A stretch of 64,000 bases of DNA from Iodobacter sp025352645 (GTDB taxonomy: Bacteria > Pseudomonadota > Gammaproteobacteria > Burkholderiales > Chitinibacteraceae): NCBI RefSeq assembly GCF_033446605.1, contig NZ_JAWQUO010000002.1:1-64000 (forward strand), in the 5' to 3' direction. Shown in pieces: positions 1-8,563 of the stretch; the first letter of the stretch is position 1, and each line of letters begins with the position of its first letter. Below the pieces are notes generated by a model. It was not told the DNA's origin and searched no databases. It saw only the letters and a program-made list of their open reading frames with translations. Both the position numbers and the translations under genes were made by a program.

Positions 1-48
1 CAATTGCGGCAAAGATTTCATCCATTCGTGAAATACAGAAGATTTCAT
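1..48 (-). CDS. 5' end of an unidentified gene, cut by window edge
   Basis: An ATG at 46-48 on the minus strand is preceded by a strong AAGGAGA Shine-Dalgarno (56-62) at good spacing and opens a frame with no stop to base 1. The 16 visible residues read MKSSVFHEWMKSLPQL. This resembles the start of IS1595/ISXO2-type transposases (short helical N-terminus before a zinc ribbon), but 16 residues cannot prove it. It is divergent from frmA. Confidence 0.4.
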   Translation of the reverse strand, partial: MKSSVFHEWMKSLPQL

Positions 49-332
49 GATGCTTTCTCCTTGCGACCTATATTTCAGTATAGCGAGAAGAACGTATTTC
101 AACTGTTAACGCAGACAGAGCCTTTTCAAAGGGGGAAATAAAGCACCATTGCGCGTATTCGAAGCTCTGCGTGCAAACTCGAATGTTCAGCGAAAGTGCA
201 ATACGCCACTAATCAACCTTAGCGCCACTCCATCAATTATTGCACAGCAGTAACAATATCTTTCTTATTTGGCTAATTATCTTTAATTGGGTAATGGTTA
301 AAATACGATCAATCAAAACGCAAGGATTCGCT

Positions 333-1451
333 ATGAAGATGCTTAAAACACGTGCTGCTGTTGCTTGGGGGCCTAATCAGCCTTTAGTGATTGAAGAGCT
401 TGATCTGATGCCGCCGCAAAAAGGCGAGGTGTTGGTGCGTATCGTGGCGAGTGGGGTTTGCCATACCGATGCTTACACCTTATCGGGCAAGGATTCGGAA
501 GGGATTTTCCCTGTGGTGCTGGGGCATGAGGGCGCTGGCGTGGTGGAGGCGATTGGCGAGGGCGTGACCAGCGTGGCAATTGGCGATCATGTGATTCCGC
601 TTTACACCCCAGAATGCGGCGAATGTAAGTTTTGCACGTCGGGCAAAACCAATCTGTGTCAAAAAATCCGCGCGACCCAAGGCCGCGGTGTGATGCCGGA
701 TGGCACCACGCGTTTTTATAAAGACGGTCAGCCGATTTATCACTATATGGGCACGTCTACTTTTTCTGAATACACCGTGTTGCCAGAAATATCGCTGGCA
801 AAAATCAATAAAGAAGCGCCTTTAGAAGAAGTCTGCCTGCTGGGCTGCGGCGTGACCACTGGCATGGGCGCGGTGATGAATACCGCTAAAGTAAAAGCCG
901 GCGACACCGTGGCGATTTTTGGCTTGGGCGGGATTGGCCTATCGGCGGTGATCGGCGCGCGCATGGCCGGGGCGAGCCGGATTATTGGTATCGATATCAA
1001 TACCAGCAAGTTTGAACTCGCCAAACAGCTGGGTGCGACGGATGTGATTAATCCTAAGGACTTTGAAAAGCCGATTCAGGATGTGATCGTAGAAATGACC
1101 GATGGCGGGGTGGATTTCTCTTTTGAGTGCATCGGCAATGTGAATGTGATGCGTTCTGCCTTGGAATGCTGCCACAAGGGCTGGGGAGAATCGGTAATTA
1201 TTGGCGTGGCAGAAGCCGGTGCAGAAATTGCGACCCGACCATTTCAGCTGGTCACTGGCCGCGTATGGCGCGGCTCAGCTTTTGGCGGTGTGCGTGGCCG
1301 TAGCGAGCTGCCAAGCTTTGTTGATCGCTATATGAAAGGCGAATTTGCCCTTTCTGATTTCATCACCCACACCATGCCGCTGGAAGAAATCAATACCGCT
1401 TTTGAGCTGATGCACGAAGGCAAATCAATCCGCTCGGTGATCCATTTTTAA
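333..1451 (+). CDS. frmA: S-(hydroxymethyl)glutathione dehydrogenase / class III alcohol dehydrogenase
   Basis: Zinc- and NAD-dependent enzyme that oxidises S-hydroxymethylglutathione (formaldehyde plus glutathione) to S-formylglutathione in the cytosol. The product is 372 aa, the usual length. The GroES-like domain carries catalytic-zinc ligands C43, H65 (GHEGAG) and C172 and the structural-zinc set C95, C98, C101, C109. The Rossmann fold follows with GLGGIG near 201-206. The start at 333 has AAGGA at 322-326; a frame open from 240 has no ribosome site and adds 31 atypical residues. The hydrolase for the next step (frmB) lies 215 bp downstream on the same strand, beyond an intergenic repeat. 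No FrmR-type repressor gene is visible. Confidence 0.95.
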   Translation: MKMLKTRAAVAWGPNQPLVIEELDLMPPQKGEVLVRIVASGVCHTDAYTLSGKDSEGIFPVVLGHEGAGVVEAIGEGVTSVAIGDHVIPLYTPECGECKFCTSGKTNLCQKIRATQGRGVMPDGTTRFYKDGQPIYHYMGTSTFSEYTVLPEISLAKINKEAPLEEVCLLGCGVTTGMGAVMNTAKVKAGDTVAIFGLGGIGLSAVIGARMAGASRIIGIDINTSKFELAKQLGATDVINPKDFEKPIQDVIVEMTDGGVDFSFECIGNVNVMRSALECCHKGWGESVIIGVAEAGAEIATRPFQLVTGRVWRGSAFGGVRGRSELPSFVDRYMKGEFALSDFITHTMPLEEINTAFELMHEGKSIRSVIHF

Positions 1452-1479
1452 TTTTCAGTCATCGCTTAGGGAAGCCAAG

Positions 1480-1638
1480 TCTTGAAACACTTCGGCCCCA
1501 GAGCAGGGAGTTTCACGGAGAAAGTAGAAAGCTAGGTTTTCAGGTTTAGCTGCAAGCTGCATAAGTAGTGGCATGGCAAGGTTTATGGGTTTTCTCCGTG
1601 TATCTCCGCGTCCTCCTTATCTCCGTGTTTTAAGGTTT
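1480..1638. repeat. CACGGAG-type inverted repeat, copy 1
   Basis: Two imperfect arms, about 1480-1523 (CTTGAAACAC...TTTCACGGAGAAA) and 1590-1638 (TTTCTCCGTG...CTCCGTGTTTTAAG), face each other across 66 bp between frmA and frmB. The same arm sequence recurs at 2544-2590 and as both arms at 8313-8416, so this is a dispersed family. Transcribed, it would form a long imperfect hairpin. Function unknown. Confidence 0.7.
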
Positions 1639-1666
1639 GGGTTTTCATTTAATTGAAAGGATGGTT

Positions 1667-2506
1667 ATGTCTCTGGAACTGATTAGCAGTAACCGCAGCT
1701 TTGGTGGCTGGCATAAGCGCTATAAGCATCAGGCCAGCAGCACTTCGTGCGAGATGACGTTTGCGGTGTATTTGCCGCCGCAAACGGCACAAGGGGGCAA
1801 GGTGCCGGTGGTTTATTGGCTATCTGGCCTGACCTGCAATGATGAAAACTTTGCCACCAAGGCCGGTGCGCAGCGGGTGGCGGCAGAGCTGGGGATTTCT
1901 TTGGTGATGCCAGACACCAGCCCGCGAGGCAGCGATGTGGCCGATGCGGGGCGTTATGATTTGGGGCAGGGGGCGGGCTTTTATGTGAATGCCACCGAGG
2001 CGCCGTGGCAGCGGCATTACCAGATGTACGATTATATCGTCAGCGAACTGCCTTCTTTAATCGAGGCGCATTTTCCTGTGACTAATCGTAAGTCCATCAG
2101 CGGGCATTCGATGGGTGGGCATGGCGCTTTGATGATTGCTTTGAAAAACCCGCAAGCCTATCGATCCGCCTCGGCTTTTGCGCCGATAGTGAACCCCGCC
2201 CAAGTGCCTTGGGGTGAAACGGCGTTTAGCGAGTATCTGGGGGATGATAGAAGCACATGGCTGGCTTTTGACAGCTGCCATTTAATGCAGCACGCCACGC
2301 AGATGTTGCCACTGTTGATTGATCAAGGCGATCAAGATAGCTTTATGCCGCAGCAATTGCAGCCAGATGCCTTAGAGAAAATAGCAAGGGAGCGCCAATG
2401 GCCGTTCACTTTAAATATCCAGCCCGGCTACGACCATAGCTATTACTTTATCGCCAGCTTTATTGAAGCGCACCTACGCTTTCATGCTGATCATTTAGGG
2501 GCGTAG
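1667..2506 (+). CDS. frmB: S-formylglutathione hydrolase (esterase D family)
   Basis: Hydrolyses S-formylglutathione to formate and glutathione, completing formaldehyde detoxification after FrmA. The 279-aa product is an alpha/beta hydrolase with the nucleophile in GHSMGG (S148). The acid residue lies in GDQDSF and the histidine in YDHSYYF near the C-terminus. WLSGLTCNDENF around 51-62 is the oxyanion-side signature of the family. The ATG at 1667 is preceded by GAAAGG at 1655-1660; the ATG at 1661 sits on the ribosome site and is less likely. Probably co-transcribed with frmA, although a repeat fills the gap. Confidence 0.95.
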   Translation: MSLELISSNRSFGGWHKRYKHQASSTSCEMTFAVYLPPQTAQGGKVPVVYWLSGLTCNDENFATKAGAQRVAAELGISLVMPDTSPRGSDVADAGRYDLGQGAGFYVNATEAPWQRHYQMYDYIVSELPSLIEAHFPVTNRKSISGHSMGGHGALMIALKNPQAYRSASAFAPIVNPAQVPWGETAFSEYLGDDRSTWLAFDSCHLMQHATQMLPLLIDQGDQDSFMPQQLQPDALEKIARERQWPFTLNIQPGYDHSYYFIASFIEAHLRFHADHLGA

Positions 2507-2543
2507 TTGGTTTTAGATCGCTTAAACAGAACTAAAACCCAAA

Positions 2544-2590
2544 TCTTGAACCACGGAGGCCACAGAGAACACGGAGTTTCACGGAGAAAA
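2544..2590. repeat. CACGGAG-type repeat, single arm (copy 2)
   Basis: Reads CTTGAACCACGG, then CACAGAG, then TTTCACGGAGAAAA. This matches the left arms at 1480-1523 and 8313-8355. No facing right arm is present here, so the copy is solitary or has lost half. Confidence 0.65.
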
Positions 2591-2689
2591 ACAAGGCTTG
2601 AATTAAGCTGTTTTGTAAGTTTTTAGTATTTTAAAACCCAGCAATTAGGATTCGTATCACTACTAGTAGCACGGGGCTTAAATCTCCCC

Positions 2690-2930
2690 TTGAAACACGC
2701 CGAAGCGAGGAACAAGCGGGCGGGGTTTCGGCGAGGACTGTCTGAGCGAAGCGAGTTCCGCAGCCGCCGCTCGATTGTCCGCAGATGAGGGGCTTTCGTG
2801 TTTCGTGGGGTGGCCTTCTTTGGCTTCGTTTCTTGGCCACACAAGAAAGGAAGGTCCAGCGGGACGCCCGCACCTAAATCAATGTGCCGAAGGCACTAAA
2901 AAGATAGCTTTCGACACATCAAATCACAAT
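2690..2930. repeat. Possible widespread ORF-like repeat block
   Basis: GC-rich block with a self-complementary core around 2820-2850 (TTTCTTGGCCACACAAGAAA). In one plus-strand frame it reads as a low-complexity peptide containing FVGWPSLASFLGHTRK. I recall similar spurious peptides annotated in many proteobacterial genomes, which would suggest a mobile or structural intergenic repeat rather than a gene. No ribosome site supports any of its frames. Confidence 0.4.
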
Positions 2931-2977
2931 AAAAAACGCGGGCCCCACTCGCCCTTTAAGATTTATCAACTTGTAGG

Positions 2978-3025
2978 GCGGGTGAAACCCGCGTTTTGCG
3001 TATCTGCTAGCGGGGCTTTCCCGCT
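2978..3025. terminator. Two adjacent hairpins downstream of ppa
   Basis: GCGGGT-GAA-ACCCGC (2978-2992) and AGCGGG-gcttt-CCCGCT (about 3010-3026) follow the ppa stop on the minus strand. Neither has a clean T-run. They belong to the GGGCGGGT-type palindromes also seen at 27791-27850 and may terminate transcription inefficiently. Confidence 0.4.
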
Positions 3026-3034
3026 GGAAGTTAA

Positions 3035-3562
3035 TTACTTCTGCGCGCGATCGTAGCTTTCCATGATCTCTGCGTGGGCTGCGGCTTTGTCGCCCCAACC
3101 AGTAATCTTCACCCACTTGCCTTTTTCTAGGTCTTTGTAGTGCTCAAAATAGTGCTTAACTTGTGCTAGCAGCAGCTCTGGCAGGTCTTCCAGTGTTTGG
3201 ATGTGTGCATACATGGCACATACTTTTTCTACTGGCACGGCAATGACTTTGGCATCCATACCGGCTTCGTCTTCCATGCCCAATACGCCAATCGCGCGGC
3301 ATTTGATGACCATGCCTGGCAACAATGGGAATGGGGTGTGAACCAGCACATCCACAGGATCGCCATCTAGCGACAGGGTGTGCGGCACAAAGCCGTAGTT
3401 CATTGGGTAGGACATGGATGTGCCAACAAAACGATCAACGATGATGGCGCCCGATGCTTTGTCGAATTCGTATTTAATTGGTGGTGCATTAGCTGGAATT
3501 TCGATAATGACATTGAAATCGTTTGGTAAATCTTTGCCTGCGGCAATTTTGCTGATATCCAT
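3035..3562 (-). CDS. ppa: Inorganic pyrophosphatase
   Basis: Soluble Mg-dependent family I pyrophosphatase. It hydrolyses PPi to two phosphates and pulls biosynthetic reactions forward. The 175-aa product matches the E. coli enzyme in length. The metal-binding signature DGDPVDVLV lies around residues 65-73; further conserved blocks are KYEFDK, MNYGFVP and the C-terminal HYKDLEKGKWVKI with substrate-binding Tyr and Lys. The ATG at 3562 gives the canonical N-terminus MDISKIAAGKD; an upstream TTG frame adds seven unlikely residues. Single-gene unit, convergent with frmB. Confidence 0.95.
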   Translation of the reverse strand: MDISKIAAGKDLPNDFNVIIEIPANAPPIKYEFDKASGAIIVDRFVGTSMSYPMNYGFVPHTLSLDGDPVDVLVHTPFPLLPGMVIKCRAIGVLGMEDEAGMDAKVIAVPVEKVCAMYAHIQTLEDLPELLLAQVKHYFEHYKDLEKGKWVKITGWGDKAAAHAEIMESYDRAQK

Positions 3563-3714
3563 TTGATGATTCCATAGTTTCAATTGAGAACGGCGGCAAT
3601 TATAAAGCCTGCAGCTCTGCCATGTACAAATGCTTATGCATAAAAGTAATACCTACGCAGCAGCCAACACTTTGGCGGTATACACTAGGGGCAATCTTTT
3701 ATGATTTGACTGCG

Positions 3715-6396
3715 ATGAAGCCACATTATCTTTCCCCATTATTTGATCCGCGCTCTATAGCCGTGATTGGTGCCTCTGAAACGCCAGGGGCGGTAGGTAC
3801 AACGGTCTTTGCCAATGTACTGGAAGGGGGGTACAGCGGTAAATTATTCCCTGTTAATTTACATCGTGAGCAGGTCTTGGACATTGCCGCGTTTAAATCG
3901 ATCGCCAAAGTACCCATGGTGGTGGATTTGGTGATTATCACGACTCCGGCTAAAACGCTGCCTGATTTAATAGAAGAATGCGGTAAAAAAGGCATTAAAG
4001 CCGCTGTGATTATGTCTTGTGATTTTGTTGGCACAGATAAAAAAAGCCAGCTTCTGCTGGATAAAATCATGGAACGGGCACGGCATTATGGCTTGAGGAT
4101 TATTGGCCCAACGGTATTTGGCCTGTGCCGCGTTAGCTCTAAGCTAATGGCGGGCAATTATCAGGGCAAGCTTAAAAACGGCAGCATGGCGCTGGTATCG
4201 CAATCATCGTCGATTACTTCGGCGATTTTAGATTGGGCCGAATCGCATGATGTGGGGTTTTCATCGGTGGTGTCCTTAGGCTCGGCAGTCGATGTGGATG
4301 TAGGCGAGGTGCTTGATTACCTTGTGGCCGATCCTAAAACCCAGAGCATTCTGCTGTATATCGAAGACCTACAAGAGGCACGTACTTTTATGTCGGCGGT
4401 GCGGGCTGCTGCCCGCTCTAAGCCGGTGATGGCGCTAAAAGTGGGGCGGTATAACGACGCTTCTGCCGCGCATGGACGCACACATTCTGAGCGCTTAATT
4501 GGCCGTGATGATGTGTTTGATGCCGCGCTAAAACGCGCCGGTGTGCTGCGCCTGCGCTCGATTAATCAATTATTTACTGCTGCCAAAGTGCTGAATGGCA
4601 CGTTTAAAACTAAGGGTCGCCGCCTTGCGATTGTCACCAATGGCATTGGCGCGGGCATGATGGCGGTAGATAGAGCGCGTGATTTACACGTGGAGCTGCC
4701 CGAATTAACCGCAAGCACGGTGGCTTGGTTGGCCAAAAACCTACCTGCGCAGGCGCGGCGGAATAATCCGGTGGATATTCTGGGCGATGCATCCCCTGAG
4801 CGCTTTAAGCTGGTGGTGGAGGCGGTGTTGGCCGATGCTAATATCGATGGGGTGTTGGTGGTGTTTACCCCGCAGGCGGGGACTGATCATTTACGCACTG
4901 CCGAAGCCATGATTGCGCTGAAAAAAACCAGCGATAAGCCGCTGCTGATGGCATGGATAGGCGGCAAAAAAGTTGATGCCAGCCGTAAATTACTGAATAA
5001 AGCGGGTTGTGCTAGTTTTTCTGCGCCGGAACACGCCGTAGAGGTGTTTTACTCCTTGGCCGCATGGCAGCATAACCAGCAGCTATTGCTGCAAACGCCT
5101 GCGCCGCTGGGGGAGTGGATTGCGCCGGATATGGAAACGGCACGCATGGTGATTGATAATGCGCTGGCTTCTGGGCGCAGCATGCTTGATGAAATCGAAT
5201 CCAAAGCGGTGTTGCGGGCGTTTCATATTCCTGTGGCGCTGACGGTCAGGGCAAGCAGTGCCGATGATGCGGTGAATGCAGCCATGGGCATGGGCCTGCC
5301 CGTGGTGCTGAAAATAGACGCCATTGATGTGATGCATAAAACTGATATCGACGGTGTGGTGCTTAATCTAAGCAGCCTGATCAGCGTAGCCACCGAGGCG
5401 AATAAAATGCTGAGCCGTGCGCACGATAGCTTAGGTGTAGAGCGGGTGCGTGGGCTAACGGTGCAACCTATGCACGGCAAAAAAAATGCGCGTGAGCTGA
5501 TGGTAGGGGTAGTCAATGATTCGGCCTTTGGCCCCGTCATTAGCTTTGGTGCAGGCGGGATTGCGGTTGAGGTGTTTAACGATATCGCCGTTTCTTTGCC
5601 GCCGCTCAATGGCTATCTGGCCGAGCATTTAATCCGCCGTACCCGCATTAAAAAAATGCTTGAGCCGTTTAGAAACCAGCCCGCTGTGAATATCGAGGCG
5701 GTTAAAAATGTACTGCTGCGCGTTTCTGAAATGGTGTGTGAGTTACCACAGATTCAGCAGCTGGATATCAACCCGCTGATTAGCGATGAAAACGGCGTGA
5801 TTGCGGTGGATGCCAGCATTATTGTGGCTGCGGTGGACCCAAAAGCCCGCCGCTACGCACATATGGCGATTCATCCTTATCCATCGCATTTGATGCAGCT
5901 CACCCAGCTCAAAACCGGCATGCCGATGATCTTGCGCCCGATTAGGCCGGAAGATGCCGAACTACTGATTCAGTTTGTGAGCCGCTTATCGGATGAAACG
6001 CGTTACAACCGCTATATGAGCGTGCTTAAATCCCTGCCGCAAAGTCTGCTGGCGCGCTTTACCCATCTGGATTACGCCAGAGAAATGGCGATTGCCGCCA
6101 CGGTGCAGGCAGGGCAGGGCGAGCAAATTATTGGCGTGGCACGCTTTACCGCTAATCCTGATAAAGACAGCTGCGAATTTGCGGTGGTGATTGACGATGC
6201 TTGGCAGGGCAAGGGCTTGGGTAACCGCTTGATGGAAGCGCTATTTACCGCCGCACGGGATATGGGCATCTCGGTGATTGAGGGCGAAGTGCTGAGCAGC
6301 AATAAAACCATGTTGGCGTTTATGAAATACCTTGGCTTCACCATTCAGACCCATCCAGAGGATAATGGTCTGAAGTGGGTGGTAAAAACATTATAA
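3715..6396 (+). CDS. Protein lysine acetyltransferase, acyl-CoA synthetase (NDP-forming) plus GNAT (Pat/YfiQ type)
   Basis: An 893-aa, four-part protein with the layout of Salmonella Pat / E. coli YfiQ (PatZ), which acetylates and inactivates acetyl-CoA synthetase and other enzymes. Order: CoA-binding Rossmann domain (about 1-130, FDPRSIAVIGAS), succinyl-CoA-synthetase-like ligase domains (about 150-460), ATP-grasp domain (about 490-700, VVLKIDA and SFGAGGIAVEV), and a C-terminal GNAT domain (about 730-890) with the acetyl-CoA loop QGKGLGNRLM. The synthetase part normally lacks enzymatic turnover in this family and senses acyl-CoA. The ATG at 3715 gives MKPHYLSPLFDPRS; the ribosome site is weak. 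Followed 30 bp later by a YkgJ gene. Confidence 0.9.
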   Translation: MKPHYLSPLFDPRSIAVIGASETPGAVGTTVFANVLEGGYSGKLFPVNLHREQVLDIAAFKSIAKVPMVVDLVIITTPAKTLPDLIEECGKKGIKAAVIMSCDFVGTDKKSQLLLDKIMERARHYGLRIIGPTVFGLCRVSSKLMAGNYQGKLKNGSMALVSQSSSITSAILDWAESHDVGFSSVVSLGSAVDVDVGEVLDYLVADPKTQSILLYIEDLQEARTFMSAVRAAARSKPVMALKVGRYNDASAAHGRTHSERLIGRDDVFDAALKRAGVLRLRSINQLFTAAKVLNGTFKTKGRRLAIVTNGIGAGMMAVDRARDLHVELPELTASTVAWLAKNLPAQARRNNPVDILGDASPERFKLVVEAVLADANIDGVLVVFTPQAGTDHLRTAEAMIALKKTSDKPLLMAWIGGKKVDASRKLLNKAGCASFSAPEHAVEVFYSLAAWQHNQQLLLQTPAPLGEWIAPDMETARMVIDNALASGRSMLDEIESKAVLRAFHIPVALTVRASSADDAVNAAMGMGLPVVLKIDAIDVMHKTDIDGVVLNLSSLISVATEANKMLSRAHDSLGVERVRGLTVQPMHGKKNARELMVGVVNDSAFGPVISFGAGGIAVEVFNDIAVSLPPLNGYLAEHLIRRTRIKKMLEPFRNQPAVNIEAVKNVLLRVSEMVCELPQIQQLDINPLISDENGVIAVDASIIVAAVDPKARRYAHMAIHPYPSHLMQLTQLKTGMPMILRPIRPEDAELLIQFVSRLSDETRYNRYMSVLKSLPQSLLARFTHLDYAREMAIAATVQAGQGEQIIGVARFTANPDKDSCEFAVVIDDAWQGKGLGNRLMEALFTAARDMGISVIEGEVLSSNKTMLAFMKYLGFTIQTHPEDNGLKWVVKTL

Positions 6397-6426
6397 AAGA
6401 GGCTGTGCAGCTTAGCTGAGAAGACA

Positions 6427-6702
6427 ATGACGATATCCTGTAGTACTTGCAAAGCCTGTTGTTGCCAGTTAGAAGTGATGCTGATCGCTGGTGATGACGA
6501 TGTGCCGCCGCAATATATTGAACAAGATGCATGGGGCGGCGAGATTATGCATCGTCTGAGCGATGGCTGGTGCGCAGCGCTAAACCGGCAAACCATGCTT
6601 TGCACGATTTACGAGCAAAGGCCATGGATTTGCCGCGAATATGAGGCGGGCGATTTTGATTGCATGGAGCAAAGAAAGCGTATCCCGCTGCTGCAGATTT
6701 AG
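6427..6702 (+). CDS. YkgJ-family cysteine-cluster protein
   Basis: A 91-aa protein with the N-terminal cluster CSTCKACCC and later cysteines in GWCAAL, MLCTIY and PWICREYEAGDFDC. This spacing defines the YkgJ (zinc/iron-chelating) family, presumed to bind a metal or Fe-S centre; its biochemical role is not established. The motif CTIYEQRPWICREY is typical. It starts 30 bp after the acetyltransferase gene on the same strand and is likely co-transcribed with it. Confidence 0.85.
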   Translation: MTISCSTCKACCCQLEVMLIAGDDDVPPQYIEQDAWGGEIMHRLSDGWCAALNRQTMLCTIYEQRPWICREYEAGDFDCMEQRKRIPLLQI

Positions 6703-6757
6703 CGCCTGCTAAGCCGTGAATAACAAGTTTTCATGAATTTTGAACGGACTAAAATAG

Positions 6758-6857
6758 CGTCATCCCCGAGTGTTTTTGTTGGGGATCCAGTAACGTAGCT
6801 GGATTCCCGCTTCCGACTAAAATATTTGAGGGCGGGCTCTGCGCCGGAATGACGATG
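6758..6857. repeat. CGTCATCCCCG-type inverted repeat, copy 1
   Basis: CGTCATCCCCGAGTG opens at 6758 and is closed by CCGGAATGACG around 6844-6854. An inner GGGGATCCAG...CTGGATTCCC pair lies between. Related copies occur at 28084, 35690 and 53914. Sits between the convergent YkgJ and TMEM175 genes and could act as a bidirectional terminator. Confidence 0.65.
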
Positions 6858-6901
6858 CTGATTTTCGTCATACTCGATAACTTATGATGAAGTGCTTAGC
6901 G

Positions 6902-7489
6902 TTAATCATGCGGCAAGTTTTTTTCGACGCGTTGGTCTGGAATAAACCAAATCACCGCCACCGCAATATAAAGCCCGATTGCAATCCAGCGGCTAACAAA
7001 GGCCAGCGGAATAGCTACGGCATACAAAATAACGGATATTTTGCCTTTTCTATCTTTGCCCATTGCAATGGCCAGAGGGGAATCAAAGCCATGAATCTTG
7101 ATCAGAATATTCATCATAATTGGCCAAGCAATACCCGCCATAAATAGCACCACACCATAGAGCGCCACGGCCAGCGGCGAGAAATGGCTTTCCTGCATCC
7201 AGCCCGTGGTCACCGGAATTAAAGACAGCCAGAACAGTAGGTGTAGATTGGCCCAAAGCACGCTGCCATTAATTCTGTGCACCATATGAAATAAATGGTG
7301 GTGATTATTCCAGTAAATCCCCACCATGATAAAGCTGAAGATATAACCCAAAAAAATCGGAATCATCGGTAAAAGCGCATGGGCATCCTCGCCATGCGGC
7401 ACTTTTAATTCTAATACCATGATGGTGATAATAATGGCGATCACCCCATCACTAAACGCCTCCAAACGCGTCTTGCCTATCGCTCCCAT
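6902..7489 (-). CDS. TMEM175-family (DUF1211) membrane protein, putative potassium channel
   Basis: A 195-aa integral membrane protein. It opens with RLEAFSDGVIAIIITIMVLE, which holds the RxxxFSD motif that lines the pore in bacterial TMEM175 K+ channels. Further hydrophobic segments lie around residues 42-60, 80-95, 108-128 and 150-190. The NHHHLFH stretch after TM2 is family-typical. The ATG at 7489 has AAGGGG upstream. Monocistronic. Channel function is inferred from family members. Confidence 0.85.
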   Translation of the reverse strand: MGAIGKTRLEAFSDGVIAIIITIMVLELKVPHGEDAHALLPMIPIFLGYIFSFIMVGIYWNNHHHLFHMVHRINGSVLWANLHLLFWLSLIPVTTGWMQESHFSPLAVALYGVVLFMAGIAWPIMMNILIKIHGFDSPLAIAMGKDRKGKISVILYAVAIPLAFVSRWIAIGLYIAVAVIWFIPDQRVEKNLPHD

Positions 7490-7569
7490 ACCATCCCCTT
7501 ATTAGAATATTGAAATGTCATTCTAGCCGGATTTCATCTTCCTGCCCTAGGTGCCCCTAGCGTGTTTTC

Positions 7570-7615
7570 ATAGTTTTAATCAATAGCATTTAACAATGTT
7601 CATCATTTAAACTAT
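7570..7615 (+). promoter_or_regulatory. Possible OxyR-like half-sites upstream of ahpC
   Basis: ATAGTTTTAATCAAT (7570-7584) fits the OxyR half-pattern ATAGnTnnnAnCTAT with one mismatch, and an arm ending ATTTAAACTAT (7605-7615) fits the CTAT side. The 16-bp gap between them is not the standard 7 bp, so this is a weak call made mainly because ahpC follows. Confidence 0.25.
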
Positions 7616-7696
7616 CAATTAGACCTGAGCGTGAGGGGGGCTTAAGATGACTTCACTGCTTCACAAACAACACTTTCTCTACTCAGGAGTTACACC

Positions 7697-8260
7697 ATGT
7701 CTTTGATTAATAGCGAAATTAAACCATTTAAAGTAAACGCATTCCATGTAGGTAAATTCACTTCTGTGAGCGAGGCAGATCTAAAAGGCAAGTGGTCGAT
7801 TGTGTTTTTCTACCCTGCTGATTTCACCTTTGTTTGCCCTACCGAATTAGGCGATCTGGCTGACTTTTACCCAGAATTCCAAAAAATGGGTGTAGAGGTT
7901 TATTCAGTTTCTACTGATACTCAGTTCACCCACAAGGCTTGGCACGATACATCAGACACTATCAAGAAAATTAACTACCCAATGCTGGCTGACCCTACCG
8001 GCACGCTGACACGCAATTTTGATGTGATGATCGAAGAAGAAGGCTTGGCACTGCGTGGCACTTTTCTAATCAACCCAGAAGGCCAGATCAAGCTGTGCGA
8101 AATTCATGATAACGGCATTGGCCGCTCTGCTGCCGAGCTGATGCGTAAAGTGCAAGCTGCTCAATATATTGCCAAGCACCCAGGCGAAGTTTGCCCTGCT
8201 AAATGGCAGCCAGGCGCAGAAACGCTAGCCCCATCGCTTGATTTAGTTGGCAAGATTTAA
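7697..8260 (+). CDS. ahpC: Alkyl hydroperoxide reductase subunit C (AhpC, 2-Cys peroxiredoxin)
   Basis: Reduces H2O2, organic peroxides and peroxynitrite in the cytosol and is recharged by AhpF. The 187-aa product is the same length as the E. coli protein. The peroxidatic cysteine is C47 in FTFVCPTE and the resolving cysteine C166 in GEVCPAKW. PADFTFVCPTELGDLADFY and GIGRSAAELMRKVQAAQY mark the AhpC/Prx1 subfamily. The start has CAGGAG eight bases upstream. ahpF follows, separated by 303 bp holding a large inverted repeat. Confidence 0.97.
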   Translation: MSLINSEIKPFKVNAFHVGKFTSVSEADLKGKWSIVFFYPADFTFVCPTELGDLADFYPEFQKMGVEVYSVSTDTQFTHKAWHDTSDTIKKINYPMLADPTGTLTRNFDVMIEEEGLALRGTFLINPEGQIKLCEIHDNGIGRSAAELMRKVQAAQYIAKHPGEVCPAKWQPGAETLAPSLDLVGKI

Positions 8261-8312
8261 TTAATGCGCAGGGCGGGTGCAACTCATATCTGTTAACTAA
8301 ATAGTGCTAAAC

Positions 8313-8416
8313 CTTGAACCACAGAGATAGTGAGAGCACAGAGTACACAGAGAAAGACTCAAAGCCTTATTTCCTCTGTGAAACTCTGTGGGCCTCTGTG
8401 TTCTCTGTGGTTTAAG
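8313..8416. repeat. CACAGAG-type inverted repeat, copy 3 (both arms), between ahpC and ahpF
   Basis: The left arm 8313-8355 (CTTGAACCACAGAG...CACAGAGAAA) faces the right arm 8371-8416 (TTCCTCTGTGAAAC...CTCTGTGGTTTAAG) across about 15 bp. Each arm is built of several CACAGAG / CTCTGTG units. Same family as 1480-1638 and 2544-2590. If transcribed it makes a roughly 40-bp imperfect hairpin inside the ahpC-ahpF transcript. Confidence 0.8.
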
Positions 8417-8563
8417 ATTTAACCCACTGATTCATATAATTATTTTTTTTTGTTAGCGCATATAGCGTTCCATCCGCCATACAACATTCGCTTTTATTGC
8501 AAAAGCACTTTTCTTCTTAGCGCAAAGCGCTTTTTCAATAAAAACCATTATGGAGAATTCATC

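Larger units (their letters stand above)
2507..3034. other. 528-bp gene-free stretch with stacked repeats
   Basis: Lies between the convergent frmB and ppa. It holds one arm of the CACGGAG repeat (2544-2590), a GC-rich block at about 2690-2930 with short ORFs on both strands but no ribosome sites, and two hairpins at 2978-3025. The short frames look incidental. No gene is supported. Confidence 0.6.

Noticed and set aside
2623..3116. Overlapping short frames on both strands after frmB.
   Set aside because: No ribosome sites and they fall in repeat DNA; treated as repeat, not genes.
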